Below, one piece after another: positions 43,858-52,480 of a DNA stretch of 64,000 bases; the stretch's first letter is position 1; the number at the start of each line of letters is the position of its first letter. This stretch comes from Pantoea cypripedii. GTDB lineage: Bacteria > Pseudomonadota > Gammaproteobacteria > Enterobacterales > Enterobacteriaceae. Both the position numbers and the translations under genes were made by a program. The notes beneath the pieces are model-generated. The model had not been told where the DNA came from. It saw only the letters and a list, made by a program, of their open reading frames with translations, and made no database searches. The stretch lies in contig NZ_MLJI01000002.1 of assembly GCF_002095535.1 (NCBI RefSeq), forward strand, positions 133,786 through 197,785, given 5' to 3'.

Positions 43858-44064
43858 ATGCGTAAAATTTCGATTCTGGTCGTCACTCTGAGCCTGCTGA
43901 TGTCCGTGACTTCCCAGGCACAGGCAAAAGGATGCCTTAAAGGGGCCGCCGTCGGTGCAGCGGTGGGGCACCTCAAACATCATGCTGTTATCGGTGCGGC
44001 AGTTGGATGTGTTGTCGGCCATCATATGGCAAATAAGCAGCAGAAAAGCGCTGAGCAAAAATAG
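43858..44064 (+). CDS. Small exported glycine-zipper protein
   Basis: 68 residues. A signal peptide (SILVVTLSLLMSVTSQAQA) is followed by a glycine-zipper-like helix pair with regular Gly/Ala spacing (GAAVGAAVGHLKHHAVIGAAVGCVVG) and a short polar tail. Similar small proteins of the YMGG/glycine-zipper kind are envelope-associated with unclear function. The gene is followed by a clear terminator. Weak ribosome site (GGA 14 nt upstream). Confidence 0.7.
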   Translation: MRKISILVVTLSLLMSVTSQAQAKGCLKGAAVGAAVGHLKHHAVIGAAVGCVVGHHMANKQQKSAEQK

Positions 44065-44073
44065 TTAAAACAG

Positions 44074-44099
44074 AAGGTAGCGAAACAGTTCGCTACCTT
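44074..44099. terminator. Rho-independent terminator
   Basis: AAGGTAGCGAA (44074-44084), loop ACAG, TTCGCTACCTT (44089-44099) then TT: an 11-bp perfect stem with T residues. Serves the glycine-zipper gene and, on the other strand, the nicotinamidase gene. Confidence 0.75.
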
Positions 44100-44106
44100 T
44101 TGCCCT

Positions 44107-44865
44107 TTAAGCGCGAACGACCGCCGTGATATCCGTTGAGTTAACTCGCTTAACACCCGCAGCCTGCATTTTATCCCAGGCGTCAGCCAGAGAACCGTCC
44201 AGATCAATACCTTTGGTGGCGTCTTCAATTACGCTCACGCTGAAGCCTTTTTTCACCGCATCCATTGCCGTCCAGCCAACACAAAAATCTGTCGCCACAC
44301 CCACGACATAGAGTTCGCTGATCCCGCGTTCATGCAGATAGCCAGCCAGACCTGTTGGCGTACTGTGATCGGCTTCCTCAAAAGCAGAATAGCTGTCCAG
44401 TCCGATGTTGTAGCCTTTACGAATCACTAATTGCGCTTTATCTGTTTTTACCTGCTTGCTGATTTCAGCGCCTGAGTTGCCCTGCACACAATGATCGGGC
44501 CACAGCACCTGCGGACCATAGCTGGTTTCAATAACATCGAGCGGTTTTTTACCTTCGTGGCTGCTGGCAAAAGAGATATGTCCTACTGGATGCCAGTCCT
44601 GAGTCACAATGATATTATCAAATTTATCATACAGACTATTTATAACTGGAATGATCACATCGCTATCCTGAACCGCAAGCGAACCGCCGGGCAGGAAATC
44701 ATTTTGCATATCGACAATGATCAATGCTCTTTGACTGTTCATTTTATTTCCTTTCAGGAATGTCTTATTACTATCAGCACTTTTCGCAAAGGCACTCCCC
44801 GTTGCAGCCAGCGCTGTTGCGCCTAATGACGCCACAATTAATTTTCGCCTTGATATATTATGCAT
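44107..44865 (-). CDS. pncA: Nicotinamidase with an N-terminal Tat-like leader and a second internal start
   Basis: 252 residues from the ATG at 44865. PncA motifs are complete: LIIVDMQNDFLPGGSLAV with the catalytic Asp, TQDWHPVGHISFAS and the metal-binding histidines, WPDHCVQGNSGAE, and the nucleophile Cys in GVATDFCVGWTA. It converts nicotinamide to nicotinate. The first ~27 residues (NISRRKLIVASLGATALAATGSAFA) look like a twin-arginine signal peptide with SRRKLI and an AFA cleavage site. A second ATG at 44742 begins exactly at the core enzyme (211 residues, normal for E. coli PncA) and has its own AAAGGA site 8 nt upstream. Both starts share the context AAGGxAATAAAATG. Two isoforms, periplasmic and cytosolic, are possible. 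Confidence 0.88.
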   Translation of the reverse strand: MHNISRRKLIVASLGATALAATGSAFAKSADSNKTFLKGNKMNSQRALIIVDMQNDFLPGGSLAVQDSDVIIPVINSLYDKFDNIIVTQDWHPVGHISFASSHEGKKPLDVIETSYGPQVLWPDHCVQGNSGAEISKQVKTDKAQLVIRKGYNIGLDSYSAFEEADHSTPTGLAGYLHERGISELYVVGVATDFCVGWTAMDAVKKGFSVSVIEDATKGIDLDGSLADAWDKMQAAGVKRVNSTDITAVVRA

Positions 44866-45281
44866 TTTATTCCCTTAATTCATGATGCATGGTTAATTAA
44901 ATGATTTATTTTTACGCACAAGCCATATTTGATAATGACAAAACGCCGGGTGATTATTTCTTTAACCCTGTCACATTAGCGTAACAGCATGATTTTATGA
45001 ACCGCTATCAGGAGAGTGAAGTTCGTTTGCAATAATTTACTGCCATCAGGATGAACCGTGATAATTTTTAAGTCATTCCTTGATAAAAGAAAGAATTCTC
45101 TTCTTCTGTCAGCAGACTATCCAGCGAGACGCATTGCCATGTCGCTGCGCAAAACGGTTCAGCAGCAATTATCATCATGTTTTACCGGCTTTTCATGCTG
45201 GCTAATTCTCAGGTTTACTGCTTTTTTCAATCGTACACGTATTGTATACTTTCCAGTAAATGTCTTGATGGTGAGTACCAA
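44866..45281. other. Intergenic region between pncA and a GntR gene
   Basis: 416 bp, A/T-rich. No convincing gene. CGTATTGTATAC at 45238-45249 resembles the operators at 51493-51529 and lies 33 bp upstream of the GntR start, so autoregulation is likely. Confidence 0.45.
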
Positions 45282-45932
45282 GTGACCTCAGTAAAACAAA
45301 CCTCTGCAGAAAAGTTAGGGGAAGTGGCCTATCAAATGCTTCGCCGTATGATCCTGGAAAAAACCCTCCGGAGCGGCGGCGCGGTGGTTGAAGGTCGTCT
45401 GGTTGAAGAACTTAATATTTCCCGGACACCGCTGCGTGAAGCGTTGCTGCGACTCGAAGGTGAAGGGTTGCTGGTCAGATCGAGCGCACGCTCCTATTCC
45501 GTTCGCTTTATTAGCGCGCAGGAATATTTTCAAATCATGAAAGTCCGCGAGCTGCTGGAAACCGAGGCGATTGCGCTGTCCATCAACAAAATTGATGCCG
45601 GGGTGATTGATCAACTGGCTGAGCAGGTGCAGTCCTTATCTGCGGGTCAGCCCGAACAAGCCTACTGGGATGTTGACGATACCGTACACACCCTCTTTGC
45701 TCAGCACTCGGGCAATGCGGTGCTGGCTCGGATGATTGAACAGGCCCGTACCCAGAGCCGGATGTTTGAACTGATCACCCCCTTTAACCGCATCGAAGAA
45801 GATCGTGAAGAACATCTGGCCATCCTGCATGCCTGGAAAAGCGGGGATGCCGCAGCGGCCAGCCTGGCAGTGAGAACGCACCTGAGAAACCTGTCGACAT
45901 TCGTGATGAAAAGAATCACCGAAGGCAACTAA
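45282..45932 (+). CDS. GntR family (FCD subfamily) transcriptional regulator
   Basis: 216 residues from a GTG at 45282 with GGTGAG upstream; the frame is open further back but the family sequence begins here. Winged helix about 10-75: KLGEVAYQMLRRMILEKTL, RLVEELNISRTPLREALLRLEGEGLLV. FCD domain about 85-210 with the FEL and HLAILHAW segments carrying metal-binding His. It flanks the hydantoinase/dehydrogenase/importer island and probably controls it through the GTATAC-type repeats at the divergent promoter near 51500. Confidence 0.87.
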   Translation: MTSVKQTSAEKLGEVAYQMLRRMILEKTLRSGGAVVEGRLVEELNISRTPLREALLRLEGEGLLVRSSARSYSVRFISAQEYFQIMKVRELLETEAIALSINKIDAGVIDQLAEQVQSLSAGQPEQAYWDVDDTVHTLFAQHSGNAVLARMIEQARTQSRMFELITPFNRIEEDREEHLAILHAWKSGDAAAASLAVRTHLRNLSTFVMKRITEGN

Positions 45933-45975
45933 ACGCGCGAGGGTATGCGCCGGACGCATACCCTCCCAACGTGGC

Positions 45976-46194
45976 TTACTTGATCTGCCCTGGGCAGCAG
46001 GGGCATCCCTCAACATGTAACGGGTTACGGACCTCCGCGCCAGGTTTACTGCGTAGCAACACCGGCTGGAAACTCAGTTTCCTTTCAGCATGTTGCGAAC
46101 AAACCGGGCAGGGTGCAGGCTGATCGCGTTCCGCCACCGAACGACGCAATTCAAACGTGCCGCATTCCGGGCAATGATAGTCATAGTAAGGCAT
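45976..46194 (-). CDS. FmdB-like zinc ribbon protein
   Basis: 72 residues. Two CxxC knuckles (CPEC near 8-11, CPVC near 29-32) and the start PYYDYHCPECG match the FmdB/CxxC_CXXC_SSSS zinc ribbon family; a further cluster CPCCPG lies at the C-terminus. Proteins of this family accompany amidase genes (formamidase, acetamidase) as regulators or assembly factors. It is the last gene after the dihydropyrimidinase. Confidence 0.8.
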   Translation of the reverse strand: MPYYDYHCPECGTFELRRSVAERDQPAPCPVCSQHAERKLSFQPVLLRSKPGAEVRNPLHVEGCPCCPGQIK

Positions 46195-46203
46195 CGCGTT
46201 CTC

Positions 46204-47628
46204 CTACCACTTACCAACTTCACCACGGCGAACGAAACGTCCCTGACCGGTTCTGCCCACCCACTGGTCATCATTAACCAGCAGCTCACCGCGTAATAAG
46301 ACCTTCTTAACTTTACCCTGCACCTGATGGCCTTCGAACAGCGTGAAGTCAACATCGCTATGCTGCGTCGCGGCGCTGATGGTGTGCTTTTCATTTGGAT
46401 CAAAGATGACGATATCGGCATCGCTGCCCACAGCAATGGTGCCTTTTTGTGGGAACAGGCCGAACAATTTCGCCGGTGCCGTAGACATCAGCTCAACAAA
46501 GCGGTTCAGCGAAATGCGACCACTGCGCACGCCGCCGTCATACACCACGGTCATACGCGTCTCGACACCTGGCACGCCGTTAGGGATTTTGGAGAAATCA
46601 TTCGCGCCGAGCGGCTTCTGATTAATTTTTCCTAAGTGGCCTTCTTTCATGCAATAGGGGCAATGGTCGGTGGAGATCAATTGCAGGTCATCGGTTTTCA
46701 GTGCTGTCCACAGCGCGTTTTGCGCCTCTTTGGATCGCAGCGGCGGGCTCATAACAAAACGCGCGCCATCAAAGCTGTCGGACTCGTCGCTGTCAGCGTA
46801 AGAAGACTCATCAAAGAACAGGTAATGCGGGCAGGTTTCAGCGAACACCGGAATGCCCAGGTCACGCGCTTCCACCACATGTTTCAATGCTTCTTTTGCA
46901 GATAAATGAACAAAGTAGACCGGTGCTTCGGCCAGTTCTGCCAGTTTGATCCCGCGGTGGGTCGCTTCACCTTCCAGTAGGGCGGGACGTGTCAGGGCGT
47001 GATGACGGGGGGAAGTGTGCCCCTGGGCCAGCGCTTCCTGAATTAACAATTCGACGATGGTGCCGTTTTCCGCATGCAGCGCGACCATCCCGCCATGCTG
47101 ACCCACCATACGCATGGCCTGGAAAATGGCGGCATCATCCGACATCACGGTTCCCGGATACGCCATAAACATCTTGAAGCTGGAAACGCCTTCATGACGG
47201 ATGGCATAGCGCATATCTTCCAGTACCTGTTTGTCCACCTCGGTGATGATGACGTGAAAGCCATAATCAATGCTGGCGACGTTATCCGCTTTGGATTGTG
47301 CACGCTCGATAGCCTGTAGCGGACTGGTGCCATGATTTTGCAAAGCAAAATCGATAATGGTGGTGGTACCACCAAATGCGGCCGAACGGGTGCCTGATTT
47401 AAAGTTATCGGCGGTGACCGAGGGGCCAAAGGTGTTTTCCATGTGGGTATGGCAGTCTACTCCGCCCGGAAACAGCAGCATGCCGCTAGCTTCAATCACC
47501 TGGCAGTTTGCCCCAGGTTGCAGGTTCAGTCCGATGCTGACTATCTTTTCATTCTCAATAAGAATGTCGGCGTGATAATCGTCGACAGCAGTGATAATGC
47601 GCCCACCGCGAATCAGGGTACTCGTCAT
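46204..47628 (-). CDS. Dihydropyrimidinase/hydantoinase family cyclic amidohydrolase
   Basis: 474 residues. Metal ligands in GGVDCHTHMEN (about 55-65), the carbamylated Lys in SSFKMFMAYPG (about 148-158), then ALHAENG, VHLSAKEALKHV and ISTDHCPY. This is the class of D-hydantoinases and dihydropyrimidinases that open cyclic ureides to N-carbamoyl amino acids. The start at 47628 follows GGAG. No N-carbamoylase gene accompanies it, so the fate of its product is unclear. Allantoin-like substrates are an alternative given the PucG-like gene in the same island. Confidence 0.9.
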   Translation of the reverse strand: MTSTLIRGGRIITAVDDYHADILIENEKIVSIGLNLQPGANCQVIEASGMLLFPGGVDCHTHMENTFGPSVTADNFKSGTRSAAFGGTTTIIDFALQNHGTSPLQAIERAQSKADNVASIDYGFHVIITEVDKQVLEDMRYAIRHEGVSSFKMFMAYPGTVMSDDAAIFQAMRMVGQHGGMVALHAENGTIVELLIQEALAQGHTSPRHHALTRPALLEGEATHRGIKLAELAEAPVYFVHLSAKEALKHVVEARDLGIPVFAETCPHYLFFDESSYADSDESDSFDGARFVMSPPLRSKEAQNALWTALKTDDLQLISTDHCPYCMKEGHLGKINQKPLGANDFSKIPNGVPGVETRMTVVYDGGVRSGRISLNRFVELMSTAPAKLFGLFPQKGTIAVGSDADIVIFDPNEKHTISAATQHSDVDFTLFEGHQVQGKVKKVLLRGELLVNDDQWVGRTGQGRFVRRGEVGKW

Positions 47629-47646
47629 GTTGGTCTCCGCTTGCAA

Positions 47647-48588
47647 TTAGGAATTGGCAGTAAAGGATTGTGCAAAAGCCAGCGCCTTCGCTAACCGCTG
47701 GCGCTGTGCATCGTCAACGGCAGGCACTGGCGGGCGGGGCATGGCATGGGGAAGGTGCCCGGCAATATGCAGGCAGGCTTTTAAACGTGCATTGGCATGG
47801 GTGCCAGGCCAGGTGCCATAAATCTCCTTCGCCAATGGATAAACAAACTGATGCAATCGTTGCGCTTCAGCGAGGTTCTGTTCCTGCATCGCGTTGTACA
47901 GCGCCACCACCAGTTCCGGGACTACCGCCGCCAGACTCACCAGGCTGCCATCGGTGCCCAGCGCAAAGCAGGTCAGCAGATGCTCATCACCCGAAGCCAT
48001 CACGGCAACGTGCGGTGCAACTTCACGCACCAATCGCAGATTCGCCTCATAGGTGGCGGTTTCCCAGCTGCCTTCTTTTACCGCAACCACGTTGGGTAAA
48101 CAGACCAGTTGCTGCAGCAGGCTGGGTGGATACGCCATACCTCCGCTGCTCACTCCCGACTGATACAGCATCATGGGTAAGGCAGCGTTTTGGTTGGCGA
48201 TCCGGTGGTGATTGAGTACCGTTTTATCGTCGGTTGAGAGTGTCCAGGAGTAGGGTGGGAACAGCAGAATGGCATCGGCCCCGGCAGCTTTCGCATCATC
48301 GGCCTGAGCCTGCGCATCGTAACTGTCTTCAGCGTTGAGACCGGCCACCAGTAACGTATCTGGCGGGCACACCTGACGAGCCAGAGTGACCACCCGGCGT
48401 TTTTCCTCACGCGAGAGCGCGAAGTTTTCGCCCGCATGCCCGTTGATCAACAAACCGCGGATCCCTGCCACCTGCGAAACCTGGCGCAAATGCGCAATCA
48501 GGCTCGCTTCATCAATGTATTTGCCGGTCTCGTCCATTGGACAGACTGTCGCCGCATACACACCCTGGTAATGGTGTAACTCTTTCAT
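47647..48588 (-). CDS. Dihydrodipicolinate synthase/N-acetylneuraminate lyase family protein
   Basis: 313 residues from the ATG at 48588. TIM-barrel aldolase family: NGHAGENFALSREEKRRVV, FPPYSWTLS, the YQSGVSSGG strand containing the conserved Tyr, and VAVKEGSWE with the Schiff-base Lys near 170. Relatives cleave or deaminate keto-sugar acids or form dipicolinate precursors; one branch is the pyrroline-hydroxycarboxylate deaminase of hydroxyproline catabolism. It lies between the dehydrogenase subunits and the dihydropyrimidinase in one operon. Confidence 0.87.
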   Translation of the reverse strand: MKELHHYQGVYAATVCPMDETGKYIDEASLIAHLRQVSQVAGIRGLLINGHAGENFALSREEKRRVVTLARQVCPPDTLLVAGLNAEDSYDAQAQADDAKAAGADAILLFPPYSWTLSTDDKTVLNHHRIANQNAALPMMLYQSGVSSGGMAYPPSLLQQLVCLPNVVAVKEGSWETATYEANLRLVREVAPHVAVMASGDEHLLTCFALGTDGSLVSLAAVVPELVVALYNAMQEQNLAEAQRLHQFVYPLAKEIYGTWPGTHANARLKACLHIAGHLPHAMPRPPVPAVDDAQRQRLAKALAFAQSFTANS

Positions 48589-48595
48589 TTTGTTA

Positions 48596-49753
48596 TTAGC
48601 CTCTGGAAAAGGAAGCGACCGCGTCGTTTTCATTGGGTAGCAGTCGTGAGGGATCGAAAAGCGGCATGTCTGGTTGCTGACCTAAAATCTGCTGAGCCAG
48701 CAACTTGCCCATATATGGGCCGCTGGTATAGCCGGAGTGGACGCATCCGATAACGTAGAGATCCGGGTGCTGCGGTACTGCACCTATCATCGGCATCGCA
48801 TCGGCGGTTTCGGACTCCAGGCCAAGCCAGATACGGGCGACGCGGGCGGACGCCAGTGCCGGGACCGCATGTTGCCCCAGCCGCAGGTTACCGATCAGGT
48901 TCTCGGGAATGGTTTCTCTGCCGCCCAGTTCACGCGAACCGATACCCTGCCAGCCACCGCCAATCACCACGGTGCCATTTGCAAACTGCTTCATGGAGAG
49001 CAGGCCATTGGCGATGCTCAGGACTGAACGCATCACCGGCGGCATCCTTTCAGTCACAATCAGCTGGTTGATCAGGGTTTTAACCGGAATGGTAATACCG
49101 ACCATCTTCAGCATCGGTTCCAGCCAGACACCGCCAGCCAGCACCAGCCGGGCGGACTCAACAGACTGGCTGCGATCTGCGGTCGAAACGCGATACCTCG
49201 CGTTCTGGCGTTCAATATGTCCCACCGGGAATTGCTCCATGATGGTCACCCCGGCGGCTCGTAACGCCGCATGAAACGCACGACCGGTCAGATAGGCGCT
49301 GGCGAAACCGTCTATTTCACAAAAGGCCGCCGCCTTGATGGAACCATTAATGCCGGGATCGATCGCCATCGCTTGCTGTGGGGAGATGATCGAGATATCT
49401 GCACCATATTCACGCCGCGCGGCGGCACGTTCCTCCAGCATAGCGACTTCGGCATCGGTAAACGCGAGGGATAAACCGGGCGCATGGGTCGCTAACACGC
49501 CCTGACCCAGCCAGGTTTCCGGCTGCATCCACATTTCCCAGGCTTTCATGGCGTAGGGCACCAGTGCCGCGCGGGTCATGTGCAGCGTTAACGTACCCGC
49601 ATTGACGCCGGATGCACTGCGGCACAGGGCATTGCGTTCCACCACCACCACGCGCATCCCGGCTTTCGCCAGAAACAGCGCGGTGGAGCAGCCCATAACA
49701 CCGCCGCCCACGATGCACACATCAAAGTGTGATGAAGGGTTAAGTACACTCAC
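48596..49753 (-). CDS. FAD-dependent amino acid/opine dehydrogenase, beta-type subunit (DAO family)
   Basis: 385 residues with a GTG start overlapping the upstream stop (GTGA). The dinucleotide-binding motif VCIVGGGVMGCSTALFLA is at 12-29; the DAO family blocks LVLAGGVWLEPMLKMVGI and the C-terminal YVIGCVHSGYTSGPYMGKLLA follow. It resembles HcnC/OoxB-like beta subunits, which oxidise glycine, opines or D-amino acids. Partner subunits are the next two genes upstream in the operon. Confidence 0.88.
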   Translation of the reverse strand: MSVLNPSSHFDVCIVGGGVMGCSTALFLAKAGMRVVVVERNALCRSASGVNAGTLTLHMTRAALVPYAMKAWEMWMQPETWLGQGVLATHAPGLSLAFTDAEVAMLEERAAARREYGADISIISPQQAMAIDPGINGSIKAAAFCEIDGFASAYLTGRAFHAALRAAGVTIMEQFPVGHIERQNARYRVSTADRSQSVESARLVLAGGVWLEPMLKMVGITIPVKTLINQLIVTERMPPVMRSVLSIANGLLSMKQFANGTVVIGGGWQGIGSRELGGRETIPENLIGNLRLGQHAVPALASARVARIWLGLESETADAMPMIGAVPQHPDLYVIGCVHSGYTSGPYMGKLLAQQILGQQPDMPLFDPSRLLPNENDAVASFSRG

Positions 49754-51165
49754 AGGGGGGCCGCCTTAGGAATCGGAATGTCTGCATAGTCGTAGTCACC
49801 GGTCATGTCGCTGATGGTGAGAGGACGAAGTGGGGTGCGGGGAGAGAAGATCCCGACAGATTCACGCGACACGCCTTGTTTGTTGGCCAGCAGTTCGGCA
49901 GCAATATCACCACAGGTGCGTCCCTGGCAGGGCCCCATGCCACAGCGCGTCCAGGCTTTCAGCTGGTTAACATCCCTGGCTCCGGCCTCGCAGGCCTGTT
50001 CAATTTCCGCGCGCGTGACGTCTTCACAGCGGCAAACCACGGTATCCTGCGGGATGCTCTCAACATGGCCTTCGCGCAGTGCCATCATCGCGGCCATCTT
50101 CTGACCGAAACGGGCGGCGTGCTGCCAGGCTTTGGTCAGGTTCTCCGCCTCAGACGCGGCCGCAGTTTCACCGCGAATGAGCGCCACACAGGCCAGCCCG
50201 ACCCGTTTTCCCTGCTCAATGGCCGCAGCGGCACCGCGAATACCGGCGCTGTCGCCAGCAACAAACAACCGTTCACGGCTGGTCTGGCCATTTTCATCCG
50301 TCTGTGCAATCCAGCCTCCCGCTTCACGGGAATAATCATGTTTTGCATGCAGCAGCCGCGTAATGTCGGTAGAAGGTGTCAGACCATGACCAACGGCAAC
50401 GCAATCCACCAGAATCTGTTTCGTGGGACCGGCGATGGGCCGCGCTGAGGCATCACACGGAGCCAGCTCAGCCAGTAACTGATCGCCTTGTGCAGTCACT
50501 TTCACCAGGGTATGGCGTGAATAAATCGGTACCCTGGCGCGCAAAATAGGTAAGCCATAGCCGAGGCTTTGTTTGAAAATAGCAGGGCGGCTCAACAACG
50601 CTGCGGCTGTGCTGCACCACTCGCCACGCGAGGCAATATCCACAATGCCCTTCACCTGGCCGCCCGCTTTGAGGGTATTACCCGCTACGGCCACCAGCAG
50701 AGGTCCGCACCCGGCCACCAGGGTGGTGTTGCCCGGCAAGGTGCGCTGCGATTTGAGTAAAATCGTCGCCGCTGCCAGACCAATAACCCCGGGCAGCGTC
50801 CACCCTTCAAAGGGCACTACGCGTTCTGTGGTGCCACTCGCCACCAGCAGCACCGTCGTGGTGCAGGACATTGAACCCGCCGGCCCAAGGGCATCCACAC
50901 GATAATCGCCGGTTACCGCCCACACCGTATGCCCTAAAAAGAGGCACACGTTGCTTCGTGATAGTTCATCGCGCAAGGTTTCACCGGCCCTGAATTCCGC
51001 ACCGTCCATTTTTGCGTCTGGCATGATCGGCGCGCGATATACCTGCCCCCCGGCAGCGCTATTTTCGTCGAATAGCGCGACACGCAGTCCTTTCGCTGCT
51101 GCCAGCAGTGCCGCCGAAACACCAGCCGGCCCGGCACCTAACACGATCAGGTCATAATGATTCAT
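49750..51165 (-). CDS. FAD/NAD(P)-binding oxidoreductase, alpha-type subunit with [2Fe-2S] motif
   Basis: 471 residues. GAGPAGVSAALLAAAKG near 8-24, LFVAGDSAG near 305, and a C-terminal BFD-like cluster VVCRCEDVTRAEIEQACEAG, RCGMGPCQGRTC (about 390-430) match HcnB/OoxA alpha subunits. Works with the DAO-type subunit and the small [2Fe-2S] protein as a three-part membrane-linked dehydrogenase. Overlaps both neighbours, so synthesis is tightly coupled. Confidence 0.89.
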   Translation of the reverse strand: MNHYDLIVLGAGPAGVSAALLAAAKGLRVALFDENSAAGGQVYRAPIMPDAKMDGAEFRAGETLRDELSRSNVCLFLGHTVWAVTGDYRVDALGPAGSMSCTTTVLLVASGTTERVVPFEGWTLPGVIGLAAATILLKSQRTLPGNTTLVAGCGPLLVAVAGNTLKAGGQVKGIVDIASRGEWCSTAAALLSRPAIFKQSLGYGLPILRARVPIYSRHTLVKVTAQGDQLLAELAPCDASARPIAGPTKQILVDCVAVGHGLTPSTDITRLLHAKHDYSREAGGWIAQTDENGQTSRERLFVAGDSAGIRGAAAAIEQGKRVGLACVALIRGETAAASEAENLTKAWQHAARFGQKMAAMMALREGHVESIPQDTVVCRCEDVTRAEIEQACEAGARDVNQLKAWTRCGMGPCQGRTCGDIAAELLANKQGVSRESVGIFSPRTPLRPLTISDMTGDYDYADIPIPKAAPL

Positions 51166-51436
51166 AAGGATCGATATCCGGTACGGAGTGAACAATCAGA
51201 TCAGCACTGGCCTCAGTTTTGCAAGCTAATACCCGCTTACCCTCCACCATGACCAGGCACTCCTGACACGACCCCATCAGGCAAAACATGCCACGGGGTT
51301 GATGTTGATGAGGACTGAAGCGCAACGTTTTGAGGCCACTCGAAAAAAGCGCGGCGGCAATGCTCTGGCCCTTCAAGGCCATATATCCCTGATTGTCAAA
51401 AACGAAACGGACGTTTTTCCCTGAAATGTGCTGCAT
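51152..51436 (-). CDS. [2Fe-2S]-binding small subunit (HcnA/OoxC-like)
   Basis: 94 residues. Ferredoxin-like domain with cysteines in CLMGSCQECLVMVEGKR and LACKTEA (C-x4-C-x2-C...C). It passes electrons from the FAD subunits. The start at 51436 follows AAAGGGTGACTTT (reverse strand); the frame upstream is open but not conserved in character. First gene of the minus-strand operon, 158 bp from the divergent importer. Confidence 0.87.
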   Translation of the reverse strand: MQHISGKNVRFVFDNQGYMALKGQSIAAALFSSGLKTLRFSPHQHQPRGMFCLMGSCQECLVMVEGKRVLACKTEASADLIVHSVPDIDPYESL

Positions 51437-51492
51437 AAAGTCACCCTTTTTGGTCGACAACTGCTCATTGAGGCTTGACAAGATGGAAGGCA

Positions 51493-51529
51493 TGGTATCG
51501 TATACCAATCGTATATGTAAAGCATACGA
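51493..51529. promoter_or_regulatory. Two GntR-type operators in the divergent promoter
   Basis: TGGTAT-CGT-ATACCA (51493-51507) is a perfect inverted repeat and TCGTAT-N9-ATACGA (51509-51529) is a second. The sequence fits the TGGTATACCA-like sites of FCD-type GntR regulators. A related CGTATTGTATAC occurs before the GntR gene at 45282. They lie between the dehydrogenase operon and the importer operon. Confidence 0.55.
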
Positions 51530-51594
51530 AGTTTATATCGTTGGTAATTTGCCAACACCAGGGTAAGCAATCAGACGACGCCGGGAGTTAAATA

Positions 51595-52413
51595 ATGAGT
51601 AAAATTAGTATGTTGGGAAAAATGGTTATCGCGAGTTGTATTGCCAGCGCGCTGTTTGGCGCAGCAACGGCCAACGCCAGATCGCTGGATGAGATCATGA
51701 AATCCAAAACGCTGATCGTCGGCGTGAATCCAAATCTCCCGCCGTTAGGGGTGTATGACGATAAAAATCAGATCTCTGGTTTTGATGCGACCGTAGCGAA
51801 AAAAATTGCCGATTCGATGGGGGTGAAGCTGGAACTGGTTGCAGTTGGGTCGAATGACCGCGTGCCCTTTATCATGTCTGACAAGATTGATGCGGTGATG
51901 GGCGGGATGACCCGTAATGATGACCGCATGAAAGTGGTCGATTTCACCGATCCGGTTAACACCGAAGTGCTGGGCATTCTCACGACCGAGAAAAAGCCCT
52001 ACAAAAAATGGCAGGATTTGAATGATCCGTCAGTGAAACTGGTGCAGGTACGTGGCACCACGCCAATTAAATATATCCAGGACAATATTCCCAAGGCACA
52101 GCTGTTAATCCTCGATAACTACCCGGATGCCGTGCGCGCCATTGCCCAGGGCCGTGCCGATGCTTTGATTGACGTGCTCGATTTCATGCTGGATTACACC
52201 AAAAAATATCCCACCAAATGGCATGTCGTGGATGACCCGATTGAGGTGGATTACGACTGTATCGCCGTCAGCAAAGGCAACACAGCGCTGCGCGAGAAGT
52301 TAAATACCGAGATCGCCTCGCTGCATAAATCAGGCTTTATCGGCAGCAGCTGGAAGAAATGGTTCGGTCACGCCATGTTGCATGATCCCACCGCCTCGCC
52401 GACGAAATACTGA
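51595..52413 (+). CDS. Amino acid ABC transporter substrate-binding protein
   Basis: 272 residues with a signal peptide ending in ATANA. SBP family 3 pattern: TLIVGVNPNLPPLGVYDD, FDATVAKKIADSMGVKLELV, DAVMGGMTRNDDRMKVVDFTDP. CGGGAG precedes the ATG. It begins the importer operon. The ligand-binding arginine that normally contacts the alpha-carboxylate lies in MTRND, suggesting an amino acid-like or carboxylated ligand. Confidence 0.9.
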   Translation: MSKISMLGKMVIASCIASALFGAATANARSLDEIMKSKTLIVGVNPNLPPLGVYDDKNQISGFDATVAKKIADSMGVKLELVAVGSNDRVPFIMSDKIDAVMGGMTRNDDRMKVVDFTDPVNTEVLGILTTEKKPYKKWQDLNDPSVKLVQVRGTTPIKYIQDNIPKAQLLILDNYPDAVRAIAQGRADALIDVLDFMLDYTKKYPTKWHVVDDPIEVDYDCIAVSKGNTALREKLNTEIASLHKSGFIGSSWKKWFGHAMLHDPTASPTKY

Positions 52414-52432
52414 TTTTCGTTCTGATTAAATC

Positions 52433-52457
52433 GGGCGCCCGGAAGGTCAGGGCGCCC
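52433..52457 (+). terminator. Hairpin between binding protein and permease genes
   Basis: GGGCGCCC (52433-52440) and GGGCGCCC (52450-52457) can pair with a 9-nt loop. Such a structure behind the first gene typically stabilises the binding-protein mRNA and lowers downstream expression. Confidence 0.6.
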
Positions 52458-52480
52458 TTGTGTGATTGAGCATTGTTCTG

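Noticed and set aside
43679..43891. 70-codon plus-strand frame before the glycine-zipper gene
   Set aside because: Cys/Phe-rich sequence with no conserved pattern and no good ribosome site; overlaps the next gene's start.
45058..45285. 75-codon plus-strand frame upstream of the GntR gene
   Set aside because: No family resemblance, no ribosome site and it runs through the probable operator region.
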